Shown piece after piece: positions 1 through 7,097 of a stretch of DNA of 16,903 nt (position 1 is its first letter; every line of letters starts with the position of its first letter). The DNA lies in NCBI GenBank assembly GCA_964387365.1, contig CAYLWP010000042.1, positions 1 through 16,903 on the forward strand. Direction: 5' to 3'. The position numbers were made by a program, and so were the translations under genes. The stretch is from COE1 sp964387365. Lineage in GTDB: Bacteria > Bacillota > Clostridia > Lachnospirales > Lachnospiraceae. The notes beneath the pieces were generated by a model. The model had not been told where the DNA came from and did no database searches. It worked only from the letters and a program-made list of their open reading frames with translations.

Positions 1-31
1 AGTTACATGGTTTGTGTGTTCGGTTTTGAAG

Positions 32-85
32 GAATACGAAGTTTTCCTTGAATACAAGGTGTTCCATGAATACGAAGTATTCATA
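32..85. repeat. Three tandem 18-bp near-palindromic units
   Basis: Three direct copies of an 18-bp unit start at 32, 50 and 68, each beginning GAATACgAaGT and containing TTC near position 15. The third unit holds a perfect inverted repeat, GAATAC-gaa-GTATTC (68-82); the first two are degenerate versions. The frame beginning at base 2 stays open to a TAA at 101-103 and would read the units as EYEVFL / EYKVFH / EYEVFI. The repeat could therefore be the C-terminal tail of a gene lying upstream of the window, or a non-coding tandem repeat. A terminator follows directly, which fits the 3' end of an upstream transcript. Confidence 0.7.
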
Positions 86-109
86 AAATTTAGTATTTGT
101 TAAGAATTG

Positions 110-137
110 AAGTCTTGTAGATTGCAAGGCTTTTTTT
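110..137 (+). terminator. Rho-independent terminator of an upstream gene
   Basis: AGTCTTG (111-117) pairs with CAAGGCT (125-131), with one G-U pair and a 7-base loop. A run of seven T follows at 131-137 and more T after that. It lies just after the TAA at 101-103 and before the phosphohexomutase promoter, so it most likely closes a transcript entering from the left. Confidence 0.6.
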
Positions 138-189
138 GTTTTTTGAAATTCTTTGTGGCAGTAATGCCGGACTAAAATGCAAAACATTT

Positions 190-217
190 TTGGTTGTTTT
201 TCGGATATAATTATGAT
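190..217 (+). promoter_or_regulatory. Candidate promoter of the phosphohexomutase gene
   Basis: A consensus TATAAT lies at 206-211, but no good -35 box sits 17 bp before it. An alternative is TTGGTT (190-195), 16 bp, TATGAT (212-217). Either would start transcription near 218-225 and leave a leader of about 85 nt. The leader has a short GGGA/TCCC hairpin (231-244) and a second weak hairpin (259-284). I recognise no known riboswitch in it. Bases 138-189 hold nothing I can name. Confidence 0.4.
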
Positions 218-308
218 AACATGACGAGGTGGGATGCAAGTCCCTTGGAAACAGGTATGCAGTGGGGTGGATAAGCTCTTCTGCAATAGGATAATTTGGA
301 GGATAACT

Positions 309-1808
309 ATGCAGAAATTAATGAAGTTGCAAAACGGCAGTGATATCAGAGGAATTGCTTGTGAGGGTGTTGCAGGTGAAGAGGTAAACTTAACACCGGA
401 AGCCGGTAATCTGATTGGTGGAGCTTTCGCGAAATGGCTTGCTGCTAAGAAAAATAAAGATGTTACAGAGTTAAGAATCGGAATCGGGCATGATTCCAGA
501 ATTACAGCTGACGGCTTATACCGTGCGGCTGCTATGGGAATTACAGCTATGGGAGCAAAGGTATATGATTGTGGTCTGGTTTCAACACCATCTATGTTTA
601 TGACTACAGTATTTGATGAATTTGCTTTTGACGGTTCTATTATGATAACTGCAAGTCATCTTCCGTTTAACAGAAATGGATATAAGTTCTTTGACCGTGA
701 TGGTGGTCTGGAGCATGATGATATTACAGATGTATTGAAGCTTGCGACTAAACTGACATATACAGAGGCTGATTTATCAGGCGTAGAGCAGGTTGACAGT
801 ATTTTAGTATACTGCAATTTCCTGCAGGATAAGATAAGAAAGAGCATTCAGGCAGATCATTACGAAAAGCCTTTAGAGGGCTTGCATGTAGTCGTAGATG
901 CAGGAAACGGTGCAGGAGGTTTCTTTGTGGAAAAGGTTCTCAAGCCTCTCGGAGCAGATACTTCGGGAAGCCAGTTCCTTGAGCCGGATGGACATTTTCC
1001 GAATCATATTCCTAATCCTGAGAACAAGCAGGCAATGGAAGCAATTAAGAGTGCCGTTTTAAACAACAAGGCAGATTTAGGAATTATTTTTGATACAGAT
1101 GTAGACAGAATGTCAGCGGTTCTTCCAAACGGAGAAGAGGTAAACAGAGATGCAATTATTGCGATGATGACTGCAATTATTGCAAAGGATTATCCGGGCG
1201 GAACCATTGTAACAGACTCAGTAACCAGTGACAGACTTACCAGATTTATTGAAAGCATTGGTATGAAGCAGCACAGATATATGCGCGGATACAAGAATGT
1301 TATCAATGAGTCTGTGCGTTTAAATAAGGAAGGAATTGTTTCTCCGCTTGCAATTGAAACCTCAGGTCACGGAGCTTTAAGTGAGAATTACTTCCTTGAC
1401 GACGGTGCTTATATGGCTGTTAAGCTTCTGATTGCGCTTGCCAAGGCTGCAAAAGAGGGAAAAGCACTTGCTTCCTTTATTGAGACCTTGGAAAAAGGAT
1501 TTGAGGAAAGGGAATACCGCTTCAAGATTCAGGGTGAGGACTTTAAGGAATATGGATTACATGCTTTAAAAACTTTTGAGGAGCGTGCAAAGCAGAAGGG
1601 ATATCAGGTTGCCCCGAATTCCTATGAAGGTGTAAGAATCACGTTTGATACGGAAGAAGTGCGGGGATGGTTATTACTTCGTATGTCCTTACATGACCCA
1701 CAGATGCCGTTAAATGTGGAGGGTGTAAGAACAGGCGATTGCGACCGTTTATATCAGATTGTTTTAGAGCTTTTAGAGGGCTTTGACCGTCTGGTTAAGC
1801 CGCAATAA
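309..1808 (+). CDS. Phosphohexomutase (phosphoglucomutase / phosphomannomutase family)
   Basis: This 499-residue protein belongs to the alpha-D-phosphohexomutase superfamily, cytosolic enzymes that interconvert hexose 1- and 6-phosphates for cell-envelope and storage sugars. The start at 309 has TGGAGGA 7 bases upstream; an in-frame ATG at 234 lacks a ribosome binding site and would add 25 residues of unlikely sequence. All four superfamily motifs are visible: the phosphoserine loop TASHLP (114-119, Ser116), the metal loop DTDVDR (262-267), the sugar-specificity loop ETSGH (350-354), and the phosphate-binding loop RMSLHDPQMPLNVE (458-471). The first loop has Leu where most members have Asn (TASHNP), and the metal loop has DTDVDR instead of DPDGDR, so this is a divergent subgroup. 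I cannot tell glucose, mannose or glucosamine specificity from the sequence, so I give no symbol. Confidence 0.93.
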   Translation: MQKLMKLQNGSDIRGIACEGVAGEEVNLTPEAGNLIGGAFAKWLAAKKNKDVTELRIGIGHDSRITADGLYRAAAMGITAMGAKVYDCGLVSTPSMFMTTVFDEFAFDGSIMITASHLPFNRNGYKFFDRDGGLEHDDITDVLKLATKLTYTEADLSGVEQVDSILVYCNFLQDKIRKSIQADHYEKPLEGLHVVVDAGNGAGGFFVEKVLKPLGADTSGSQFLEPDGHFPNHIPNPENKQAMEAIKSAVLNNKADLGIIFDTDVDRMSAVLPNGEEVNRDAIIAMMTAIIAKDYPGGTIVTDSVTSDRLTRFIESIGMKQHRYMRGYKNVINESVRLNKEGIVSPLAIETSGHGALSENYFLDDGAYMAVKLLIALAKAAKEGKALASFIETLEKGFEEREYRFKIQGEDFKEYGLHALKTFEERAKQKGYQVAPNSYEGVRITFDTEEVRGWLLLRMSLHDPQMPLNVEGVRTGDCDRLYQIVLELLEGFDRLVKPQ

Positions 1809-1833
1809 TATAAAGCGGCGAAGCACTTATCTG

Positions 1834-1884
1834 CAAGTGACCGCACTTGGCACGGGAATGTGCAGAGCACATTTTGGCGCTCTG
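1834..1884. repeat. Paired perfect hairpins between phosphohexomutase gene and ispF
   Basis: Two perfect 6-bp stems stand side by side in the 110-bp gap: CAAGTG-accg-CACTTG (1834-1849) and CAGAGC (1863-1868) with GCTCTG (1879-1884). Neither is followed by a T run, so they do not look like terminators. The GC-rich, structured spacer between AT-rich genes resembles the dispersed intergenic repeats of clostridial genomes, but this window holds only one copy, so that is a guess. It may act as an mRNA-processing or stabilising structure between co-transcribed genes. Confidence 0.55.
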
Positions 1885-1918
1885 AGAAGAAGACAGCTAT
1901 GGAGAGGAGAATGACAAT

Positions 1919-2461
1919 ATGAGAATTGGAATGGGATATGATGTACACAAACTGGTAGAAGGCAGATCTTTGATTATTGGTGGAGTAGAGATTCCTTATG
2001 AGCTTGGATTATTGGGTCACTCGGATGCGGATGTATTATTACATGCTATTTCAGATGCTTTGCTCGGAGCTGCTGCGATGGGGGATATCGGAAAGCATTT
2101 TCCGGATACGGATCCGGCTTATAAGGGGATTTCCAGTTTGATATTGCTGGAGAAGGTTGGAGCATTATTAGAGGAAAATATGTTTCTGATAGAAAATATT
2201 GATGCAACAATTATAGCGCAGGCACCAAAGATGCGTCCGCATATTGATACGATGCGTCAGAATATTGCAGATGCATTGAAAATTGATATTTCACAGGTCA
2301 ATGTCAAGGCGACAACCGAGGAAGGCCTGGGATTTACAGGAGAAGGGCTGGGTATTTCTTCTCAGGCAATCTGCATTCTGACGACTCCCAGAGAGCTTTA
2401 TTCTACGGATGTAGCAAAAAAAGGTTGCGAAGGATGTATGGGATGTCGTAATCTTAAATAA
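1919..2461 (+). CDS. ispF: 2-C-methyl-D-erythritol 2,4-cyclodiphosphate synthase with Cys-rich tail
   Basis: IspF makes the cyclic diphosphate intermediate of the MEP isoprenoid pathway, releasing CMP; the family works as a homotrimer with a metal ion at each interface. The protein starts with the family's MRIGMGYDVHKL; Asp8, His10 and His42 are the metal ligands. Further signature stretches are HSDADVLLHAISDALLGA (34-51), FPDTDP (61-66) and TTEEGLGFTG (132-141). The start has GGAGAGGAG 9 bases upstream. At 180 residues it is about 20 longer than the usual 155-160. The extra tail (161-180) ends GCEGCMGCRNLK, with Cys170, Cys173 and Cys176 spaced CxxCxxC, which is not part of the known fold. 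ispD is not adjacent, unlike in B. subtilis. The next gene, deoD, lies 92 bp downstream. Confidence 0.97.
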   Translation: MRIGMGYDVHKLVEGRSLIIGGVEIPYELGLLGHSDADVLLHAISDALLGAAAMGDIGKHFPDTDPAYKGISSLILLEKVGALLEENMFLIENIDATIIAQAPKMRPHIDTMRQNIADALKIDISQVNVKATTEEGLGFTGEGLGISSQAICILTTPRELYSTDVAKKGCEGCMGCRNLK

Positions 2462-2472
2462 AATAAGAAGAA

Positions 2473-2503
2473 TCGTAATTATGAAAGTACTGAATAATTA
2501 CGA
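2473..2503. repeat. Inverted repeat in the ispF-deoD gap
   Basis: TCGTAATTA (2473-2481) and TAATTACGA (2495-2503) form a perfect 9-bp stem with a 13-base loop. No T run follows, so it is not a standard terminator. It could be an mRNA structure or an operator for deoD. I see no clear promoter in this 92-bp gap. Confidence 0.5.
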
Positions 2504-2553
2504 AGAATGTAATAAGGCAGCTCTAATAAGATGAAAAAAAGGGGGACAAAAAT

Positions 2554-3282
2554 ATGTCAATGATTCAAACACCACATATTAATGCAGAAGCAGATGCCTT
2601 TGGCAAGACTGTATTGATGCCGGGAGATCCGCTTCGTTCTAAGTTTATCGCGGAAAATTACATGGAAAATGCACAGCTTATTAATAATGTCAGAGGTATT
2701 CAGGGATATACCGGTACCTATAAGGGCGTTAAGGTAAGTGTCATGGCAAGCGGAATGGGAATGCCTACTATAGGAATCTATTCTTATGAGCTGTACAACT
2801 ATTTTGGAGTTGAGAATATTATCCGGGTGGGGTCTACGGGTGCATTGCAGGATAATGTGAAGGTAAGAGATATTATTATTGGCATGGGCGCATGTACGAA
2901 TTCCAACTACGCAAGCCAGTATGAGCTTGCAGGAACCTTTGCACCGATTGCAAGCTATTCCTTAATGAAGGAGGCCATTTCGCAGGCAGAAAAGCTGGGT
3001 GCAACGTATCATGTAGGAAACGTGTTATCATCGGACAGCTTTTATACAGATAATGGCGAAGCTTCCAATGCCGGTTGGAGAAAAATGGGAGTACTCGGAG
3101 TTGAAATGGAAGCAGCTGCATTGTATATGAACGCCGCAAGAGCAGGTAAGAATGCGTTAGCAATTCTTACAGTATCTGACCATATGATTACCGGTGAGGT
3201 AACTACGGCAGAGGAGAGACAGAACTCCTTTACCCAGATGATGGAGATTGCTTTGAATACCGCAGTAGAGTTGGAACGGTAA
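2554..3282 (+). CDS. deoD: Purine nucleoside phosphorylase, DeoD type
   Basis: This cytosolic salvage enzyme splits purine (deoxy)nucleosides with phosphate into base and (deoxy)ribose 1-phosphate; the family forms hexamers. The 242 residues match the E. coli DeoD pattern along the whole length: TPHINAEADAF at the N terminus, phosphate-binding GDPLR (24-28) and RVGSTGA (91-97), MGACTNS (111-117), nucleoside-binding GVEMEAA (182-188), and SDH (208-210) with the catalytic Asp209. GGGGG at 2541-2545 is the ribosome binding site for the ATG at 2554; an in-frame ATG at 2560 is also possible. The gene sits between ispF and the cysteine operon. Its own terminator is not obvious; the stem-loop at 3323-3366 may serve. 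Confidence 0.97.
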   Translation: MSMIQTPHINAEADAFGKTVLMPGDPLRSKFIAENYMENAQLINNVRGIQGYTGTYKGVKVSVMASGMGMPTIGIYSYELYNYFGVENIIRVGSTGALQDNVKVRDIIIGMGACTNSNYASQYELAGTFAPIASYSLMKEAISQAEKLGATYHVGNVLSSDSFYTDNGEASNAGWRKMGVLGVEMEAAALYMNAARAGKNALAILTVSDHMITGEVTTAEERQNSFTQMMEIALNTAVELER

Positions 3283-3287
3283 AACAG

Positions 3288-3316
3288 TTGACAAAATAAG
3301 AGAAATTGCATATTCT
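3288..3316 (+). promoter_or_regulatory. Sigma-A type promoter upstream of the T-box (distal)
   Basis: TTGACA (3288-3293), a 17-bp spacer, and TATTCT (3311-3316) lie 5 bases after the deoD stop codon. Transcription would begin near 3323, the first base of the long stem-loop described next. Confidence 0.6.
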
Positions 3317-3322
3317 ATATGT

Positions 3323-3366
3323 AACTGTTCAGAGTGAAGTATTTTCGAGATTGGCTCTGAATAGTT
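3323..3366 (+). other. 12-bp stem-loop at the start of the T-box leader region
   Basis: AACTGTTCAGAG (3323-3334) pairs with CTCTGAATAGTT (3355-3366) along 12 bp with one G-U pair and a 20-base loop. The following GTTTCTATT is a poor U tract. It could be a weak terminator for deoD or a 5' stem-loop of the transcript from the promoter at 3288. Its right arm overlaps the -35 box of the second candidate promoter. Confidence 0.6.
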
Positions 3367-3380
3367 GTTTCTATTATAAT
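3351..3380 (+). promoter_or_regulatory. Candidate proximal promoter of the T-box transcript
   Basis: TTGGCT (3351-3356), an 18-bp spacer and a perfect TATAAT (3375-3380) would start transcription near 3387, just before Stem I of the T-box. This position suits a T-box promoter better than the distal one; both may work in tandem. Confidence 0.5.
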
Positions 3381-3384
3381 AAAG

Positions 3385-3625
3385 GCTTTGAACGGAAGAG
3401 TAAGTAATCGGAAGCTGTACAGAGAGAGAATGTCATTGGCTGAAAGCATTTTCGAGCAAGAGGATTACCCAAGTGCATCCGGGAGCTGATACCGTGAGCG
3501 TTAGAGATTAACGGGTAGCGGGATACGTTTCACACGCGTTAAGTGTCAGAGTGTTGGGCAGTAGCCCATTAAAAGAGTGGAACCGCGGATAAATTCGTCT
3601 CTTAAGATGAGTTTATCCGTTTTTT
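3385..3625 (+). promoter_or_regulatory. Cysteine-specific T-box riboswitch
   Basis: This leader senses uncharged tRNA and controls transcription into cysE-cysS. The conserved T-box core lies at 3573-3588. The antiterminator can be drawn fully: helix A1 AAGAG (3573-3577) with CTCTT (3599-3603), the tRNA-binding bulge TGGAACC (3578-3584), and helix A2 GCGGA (3585-3589) with TTCGT (3594-3598). The competing terminator pairs CGGATAAA (3586-3593) with TTTATCCG (3612-3619), extends inward to about 15 bp, and ends in six T (3620-3625). In Stem I, GTAATC (3404-3409) pairs with GATTAC (3463-3468), and the AGAGAG element is at 3421-3426. The likely specifier on the 3' side is TGC (3474-3476), a Cys codon followed by A. 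The bulge TGGA would pair with tRNA ending UCCA, which fits U73 of tRNA-Cys. The downstream genes agree with this assignment. Confidence 0.95.
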
Positions 3626-3674
3626 GCGCGAATGAGCAAAGTCATAGTGTTATACCGAAAATGGAGGCTTGAGA

Positions 3675-4361
3675 ATGGAATGGCTAAAAAGAATCCGAAA
3701 TGAAATAAGAGTAATACGCGAAAGAGACCCGGCAATTCATTCAGATATGGAGGTCTTTCTTTACCCGAGCTTCAAGGTAATGCTTCACTACCGTGTGGCA
3801 CATAAGCTTTATATGAATAAGCATTATTTCCTTGCAAGATGGGTGTCGCAGCGAGGTGTGAGAAAGACAGGAATTGAGATACATCCGGGTGCGCAGATTG
3901 GCGAAAACTTCTTTATCGATCACGGAAATGGTGTTATTATTGGAGAAACAGCGATAGTAGGAAATAACGTAACCCTGTATCAGGGCGTTACCCTTGGCGG
4001 AACCGGAAAAGAGCATGGAAAGCGCCATCCGACCATTGGGGATAATGTTATGATTAGCGCCGGTGCCAAGGTACTTGGTTCCTTCACCGTAGGAGATAAT
4101 TCCAAGATTGGCGCAGGCAGCGTTGTAATCGAGGAAGTGCCGCCAAACTGTACTGTTGTAGGTGTTCCGGGAAGAGTGGTGCGACGCAATAATCAAAAGC
4201 TGGTGCTGGAGGATATGGACCAGACAGATTTACCGGATCCGGTAAGCGAAGATATCAGGGCATTGCAGCAAGCCAATTCCCAGATGGCAAATCATATATT
4301 GGAGCTTGAGAATGAGCTGAAACAGTTGCGAAAAGACATGGAGTCGGCAACGGACAGATAG
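3675..4361 (+). CDS. cysE: Serine O-acetyltransferase
   Basis: CysE transfers acetyl from acetyl-CoA to serine, giving O-acetylserine, the precursor of cysteine. The 228-residue protein has the N-terminal helical part (1-65) and a left-handed beta-helix of hexapeptide repeats (about 66-170). Visible residues include EIHPGAQIG (68-76), the catalytic His in FIDHGNG (80-86), GVTLGGTGKEHGKRHPTIG (104-122), and VVGVPGRVV (161-169). It matches the shorter Bacillus type rather than the longer E. coli type. The C-terminal 197-222 is a likely coiled coil (ALQQANSQMANHILELENEL). The start at ATG 3675 has GGAGG 7 bases upstream; a TTG at 3669 is only one base from the same site. cysS follows after 35 bp. 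Regulation is by the T-box leader upstream. Confidence 0.97.
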   Translation: MEWLKRIRNEIRVIRERDPAIHSDMEVFLYPSFKVMLHYRVAHKLYMNKHYFLARWVSQRGVRKTGIEIHPGAQIGENFFIDHGNGVIIGETAIVGNNVTLYQGVTLGGTGKEHGKRHPTIGDNVMISAGAKVLGSFTVGDNSKIGAGSVVIEEVPPNCTVVGVPGRVVRRNNQKLVLEDMDQTDLPDPVSEDIRALQQANSQMANHILELENELKQLRKDMESATDR

Positions 4362-4396
4362 GACTTATCAATAAGCAAGTAGGAGGAAAGTCTAAG

Positions 4397-5818
4397 ATGG
4401 AAAATAAATTGTCATTTTATAACACGTTAACAAGAAAGGTTGAACCGTTTATTCCGAATGAGGATGGCAAGGTTGCCATGTATACCTGCGGACCTACGGT
4501 TTATCATTTTGCACATATCGGTAACCTGAGAAGCTATATTATGGAGGATATTCTGGAAAAGACCTTACGTTATGTTGGATATGACGTTAAGCGTGTTATG
4601 AATATTACAGACGTAGGACACTTATCCAGTGATGCCGATACCGGTGAGGATAAGATGCTCAAGGGTGCAAAAAGAGAGCATAAGACAGTAATGGAGATTG
4701 CAAAGTTCTATACAGATGCTTTTTTTGCTGATTGTGCCAAGCTCAATATTAAGACTCCTGACGTGGTAGAGCCTGCAACAAATTGTATTCCGGAATTTAT
4801 TCATATGATTGAGGTTCTTCTTGAGAAGGAATATGCATACGAAAGCGGCGGAAACATTTATTTTGATACTTCCAAGCTTACCGATTACTATGTATTTTCA
4901 AGCCAGAGTGAGAAGGAGCTTCTCGTTGGTGTCAGAGATGATGTAGATGAGGACGAAAATAAGAAGAATAAGAGCGACTTCGTTCTTTGGTTCACAAAGT
5001 CTAAGTTTGATGATCAGGAATTAAAGTGGGACAGCCCATGGGGCGTTGGATATCCGGGCTGGCATATCGAGTGCTCCTGCATCAGTATGAAGCATCTTGG
5101 CGAATATATGGACATCCATTGTGGTGGTGTTGACAATATTTTCCCGCATCATACAAACGAAATTGCACAGAGTGAAGCCTTTGTCGGACACAAATGGTGT
5201 AATTACTGGTTCCATGTACATCATTTAAATGATAAGTCAGGAAAAATGAGTAAGTCCAAGGGTGATTTCCTGACAGTTTCCCTGCTTATGGAAAAGGGAT
5301 ATAATCCGTTGGTTTACAGATTATTCTGCTTACAGTCACACTATCGTAAGCCATTGGAATTCTCATATGAAGTATTAGACAATATGGTAGCTGCTTATGA
5401 CAAGCTGGTTAAGAGAATCGGTACTTTGCAGCAGGATGGTACTGTTGATGAAGCAAAGTATCAGGAGTACAGGGCGAAGTTCGAGGCTGCTTTGTGTGAC
5501 GATTTGAATACTTCTATGGCAGTAACCGTTTTATATGATATGTTAAAGGCTGATATGTCAGATGCAACTAAGTTTGCTCTTGCAAAGAGCTATGACGAGG
5601 TACTTTCCTTAAATCTTACAACAGCTCATGCAGAAAAGGAACAGGATAGAGGTGTTGATGCAGAGCTGGAAAGCTATGTTTTAGCTAAGATAGAAGAGAG
5701 AAAGGCTGCAAAGAAGGAAAAAGATTTTGCAAAGGCTGACGCAATCAGAAATGAACTTCTGGAAAAAGGAATTGTGTTAGAGGATACACGCGAGGGCGTA
5801 AAATGGAAGAAAATGTAA
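4397..5818 (+). CDS. cysS: Cysteinyl-tRNA synthetase
   Basis: CysS is the class I synthetase that charges tRNA-Cys with cysteine using ATP. The 473 residues are the normal family length. The ATP-binding HIGH-type motif is AHIGN (39-43) and the second signature is KMSKS (283-287). The zinc site that discriminates cysteine is visible as Cys31 (TCGPTVYHFAHIGN), Cys226 (GWHIECSC), His251 and Glu255 (PHHTNEIAQSE). The Rossmann fold is followed by a helical DALR-like region from about 340 and a tRNA-binding C terminus. The start has AGGAGG 10 bases upstream. The coding region overlaps mrnC by 16 bp, which implies co-translation. The gene answers to charging of its own tRNA through the T-box upstream of cysE. 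Confidence 0.98.
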   Translation: MENKLSFYNTLTRKVEPFIPNEDGKVAMYTCGPTVYHFAHIGNLRSYIMEDILEKTLRYVGYDVKRVMNITDVGHLSSDADTGEDKMLKGAKREHKTVMEIAKFYTDAFFADCAKLNIKTPDVVEPATNCIPEFIHMIEVLLEKEYAYESGGNIYFDTSKLTDYYVFSSQSEKELLVGVRDDVDEDENKKNKSDFVLWFTKSKFDDQELKWDSPWGVGYPGWHIECSCISMKHLGEYMDIHCGGVDNIFPHHTNEIAQSEAFVGHKWCNYWFHVHHLNDKSGKMSKSKGDFLTVSLLMEKGYNPLVYRLFCLQSHYRKPLEFSYEVLDNMVAAYDKLVKRIGTLQQDGTVDEAKYQEYRAKFEAALCDDLNTSMAVTVLYDMLKADMSDATKFALAKSYDEVLSLNLTTAHAEKEQDRGVDAELESYVLAKIEERKAAKKEKDFAKADAIRNELLEKGIVLEDTREGVKWKKM

Positions 5819-6243
5819 GCTTATTAGAGCAAATTCATCAGGTGTTCGGAGAAAGTGAGGTCGATATTCGTACTTATTCTCCCCTGACCTTTGCCTATAT
5901 CGGAGATGCCATTTTTGAAATGATTATCCGTACCTTGATTGTGGAGCGTGGACAAAGAGCGGCCAATACCCTTCACAAGCATACAACGAAAATTGTTTGT
6001 GCAGGAACGCAGGCGGCTATCGCGGAAGCAATTATGGAGGATTTGACTGAGGAAGAACAGGATATTTACCGCAGAGGAAAGAATACCAAGCTTCATTCCT
6101 CTGCGAAGAATGCTTCGCTTACGGATTACCGGAAAGCGACCGGCTTTGAGGCGGTTTGCGGATATTTGTATTTAACAGGAAAAACAGCCCGCGTCGTGGA
6201 GCTGGTAAGTATCGGGCTGGATAAGTTAGGTATTGAAATATAA
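5803..6243 (+). CDS. mrnC: Mini-ribonuclease III
   Basis: Mini-III is an RNase III catalytic domain without a double-stranded-RNA-binding domain; in B. subtilis it trims the ends of 23S rRNA. The 146-residue protein carries the family signature LTFAYIGDAIFE (28-39) with catalytic Asp35, then RRGKN (90-94), and TDYRKATGFEAVCGYLYL (107-124) with a second acidic active-site residue in the GFEA turn. The start codon lies inside the end of cysS, with GAGG at 5792-5795 as ribosome binding site. The order cysS-mrnC-rlmB is the same as in B. subtilis. A 96-bp AT-rich gap with no clear promoter or terminator separates it from rlmB. Confidence 0.95.
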   Translation: MEENVSLLEQIHQVFGESEVDIRTYSPLTFAYIGDAIFEMIIRTLIVERGQRAANTLHKHTTKIVCAGTQAAIAEAIMEDLTEEEQDIYRRGKNTKLHSSAKNASLTDYRKATGFEAVCGYLYLTGKTARVVELVSIGLDKLGIEI

Positions 6244-6339
6244 TTCTGTTTTTATAAATATGTTTCAGAAGTTCATACTTAATGCCGATATAAATACAGA
6301 TATGAGATAATAGTAATGATTGCAGAAAGGCAAAGTGAA

Positions 6340-7077
6340 ATGAGATACGAAGAATTTACAATAGAAGGAAGAAATGCGGTAATCGAGGCATTTCGTTCCG
6401 GTAAGCCGATTGATAAGATTTTTATTCAGGATGGTGTACAGGACGGTCCGGTGCAGACAATCAAGCGTGAGGCAAAGAAGCACAATACCATGGTGAAGTT
6501 TGTAACGAAGGAACGTCTTGACCAGCTGAGTGAGACCGGTAAGCACCAGGGCGTGATTGCTTATACAGCAGCCTATGAATATGCAGAGGTAGAGGATATT
6601 TTAGAGGCGGCAAGGGAAAAAGGCGAGGCACCATTTATCTTTTTGCTTGATAATATTGAGGATCCGCATAACCTTGGAGCGATTATCAGAACAGCCAATC
6701 TGGCAGGAGCACATGGTGTGATTATCCCTAAAAACAGGGCAGCAGGCTTAACTGCTACGGTAGCAAGAACCTCGGCAGGTGCTTTGAACTATACACCGGT
6801 AGCCAGAGTAACGAATCTTGCAAAAACAATTGAGGACCTGAAAAAAGAAGGTATGTGGTTTGTTTGTGCAGATATGGGTGGAACCGTTATGTATGACCTT
6901 AATCTGACAGGCTCTATCGGACTGGTTATCGGTAATGAAGGTGAAGGTGTCGGCAGACTGGTGAAGGAGAAGTGTGATTTTATCGCTTCGATTCCTATGA
7001 AGGGCGATATCGATTCCCTGAATGCATCAGTTGCGGCAGGAGTGCTTGCATACGAAATCGTTCGTCAGAGAAGATAA
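6340..7077 (+). CDS. rlmB: 23S rRNA (guanosine-2'-O-)-methyltransferase, SpoU/TrmH family
   Basis: RlmB methylates the ribose of a guanosine in the peptidyl-transferase region of 23S rRNA (G2251 in E. coli) using S-adenosylmethionine. The 245 residues contain an N-terminal L30e-like substrate-binding domain (about 1-78, starting RYEEFTIEGRNAVIEAF) and the trefoil-knot SPOUT domain with its three motifs: LDNIEDPHNLGAIIRTA (103-119), IGLVIGNEGEGV (193-204) and GDIDSLNASVAAG (222-234). I chose ATG 6340 because GAAAGG lies 9 bases upstream and the family sequence begins there; an in-frame ATG at 6316 has no ribosome binding site. In B. subtilis the next gene is yacP (rae1), which is missing here. 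RlmB and TrmH share motifs, but the N-terminal domain and context favour RlmB. Confidence 0.92.
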   Translation: MRYEEFTIEGRNAVIEAFRSGKPIDKIFIQDGVQDGPVQTIKREAKKHNTMVKFVTKERLDQLSETGKHQGVIAYTAAYEYAEVEDILEAAREKGEAPFIFLLDNIEDPHNLGAIIRTANLAGAHGVIIPKNRAAGLTATVARTSAGALNYTPVARVTNLAKTIEDLKKEGMWFVCADMGGTVMYDLNLTGSIGLVIGNEGEGVGRLVKEKCDFIASIPMKGDIDSLNASVAAGVLAYEIVRQRR

Positions 7078-7097
7078 ATTATAACTATGTGCCCGGC

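Noticed and set aside
234..308. N-terminal extension of the phosphohexomutase from ATG 234
   Set aside because: No ribosome binding site precedes it, whereas GGAGGA stands in the right place for ATG 309; the added residues match nothing in the family.
3741..4196. Long minus-strand open frames under cysE (151 and 69 codons)
   Set aside because: They lie fully inside cysE, whose protein matches its family along the whole length; no ribosome binding site or family pattern was seen.
6244..6339. Promoter in the mrnC-rlmB gap
   Set aside because: GATAAT (6306-6311) and TATAAA (6289-6294) lack -35 boxes at 16-18 bp, so I do not call one.
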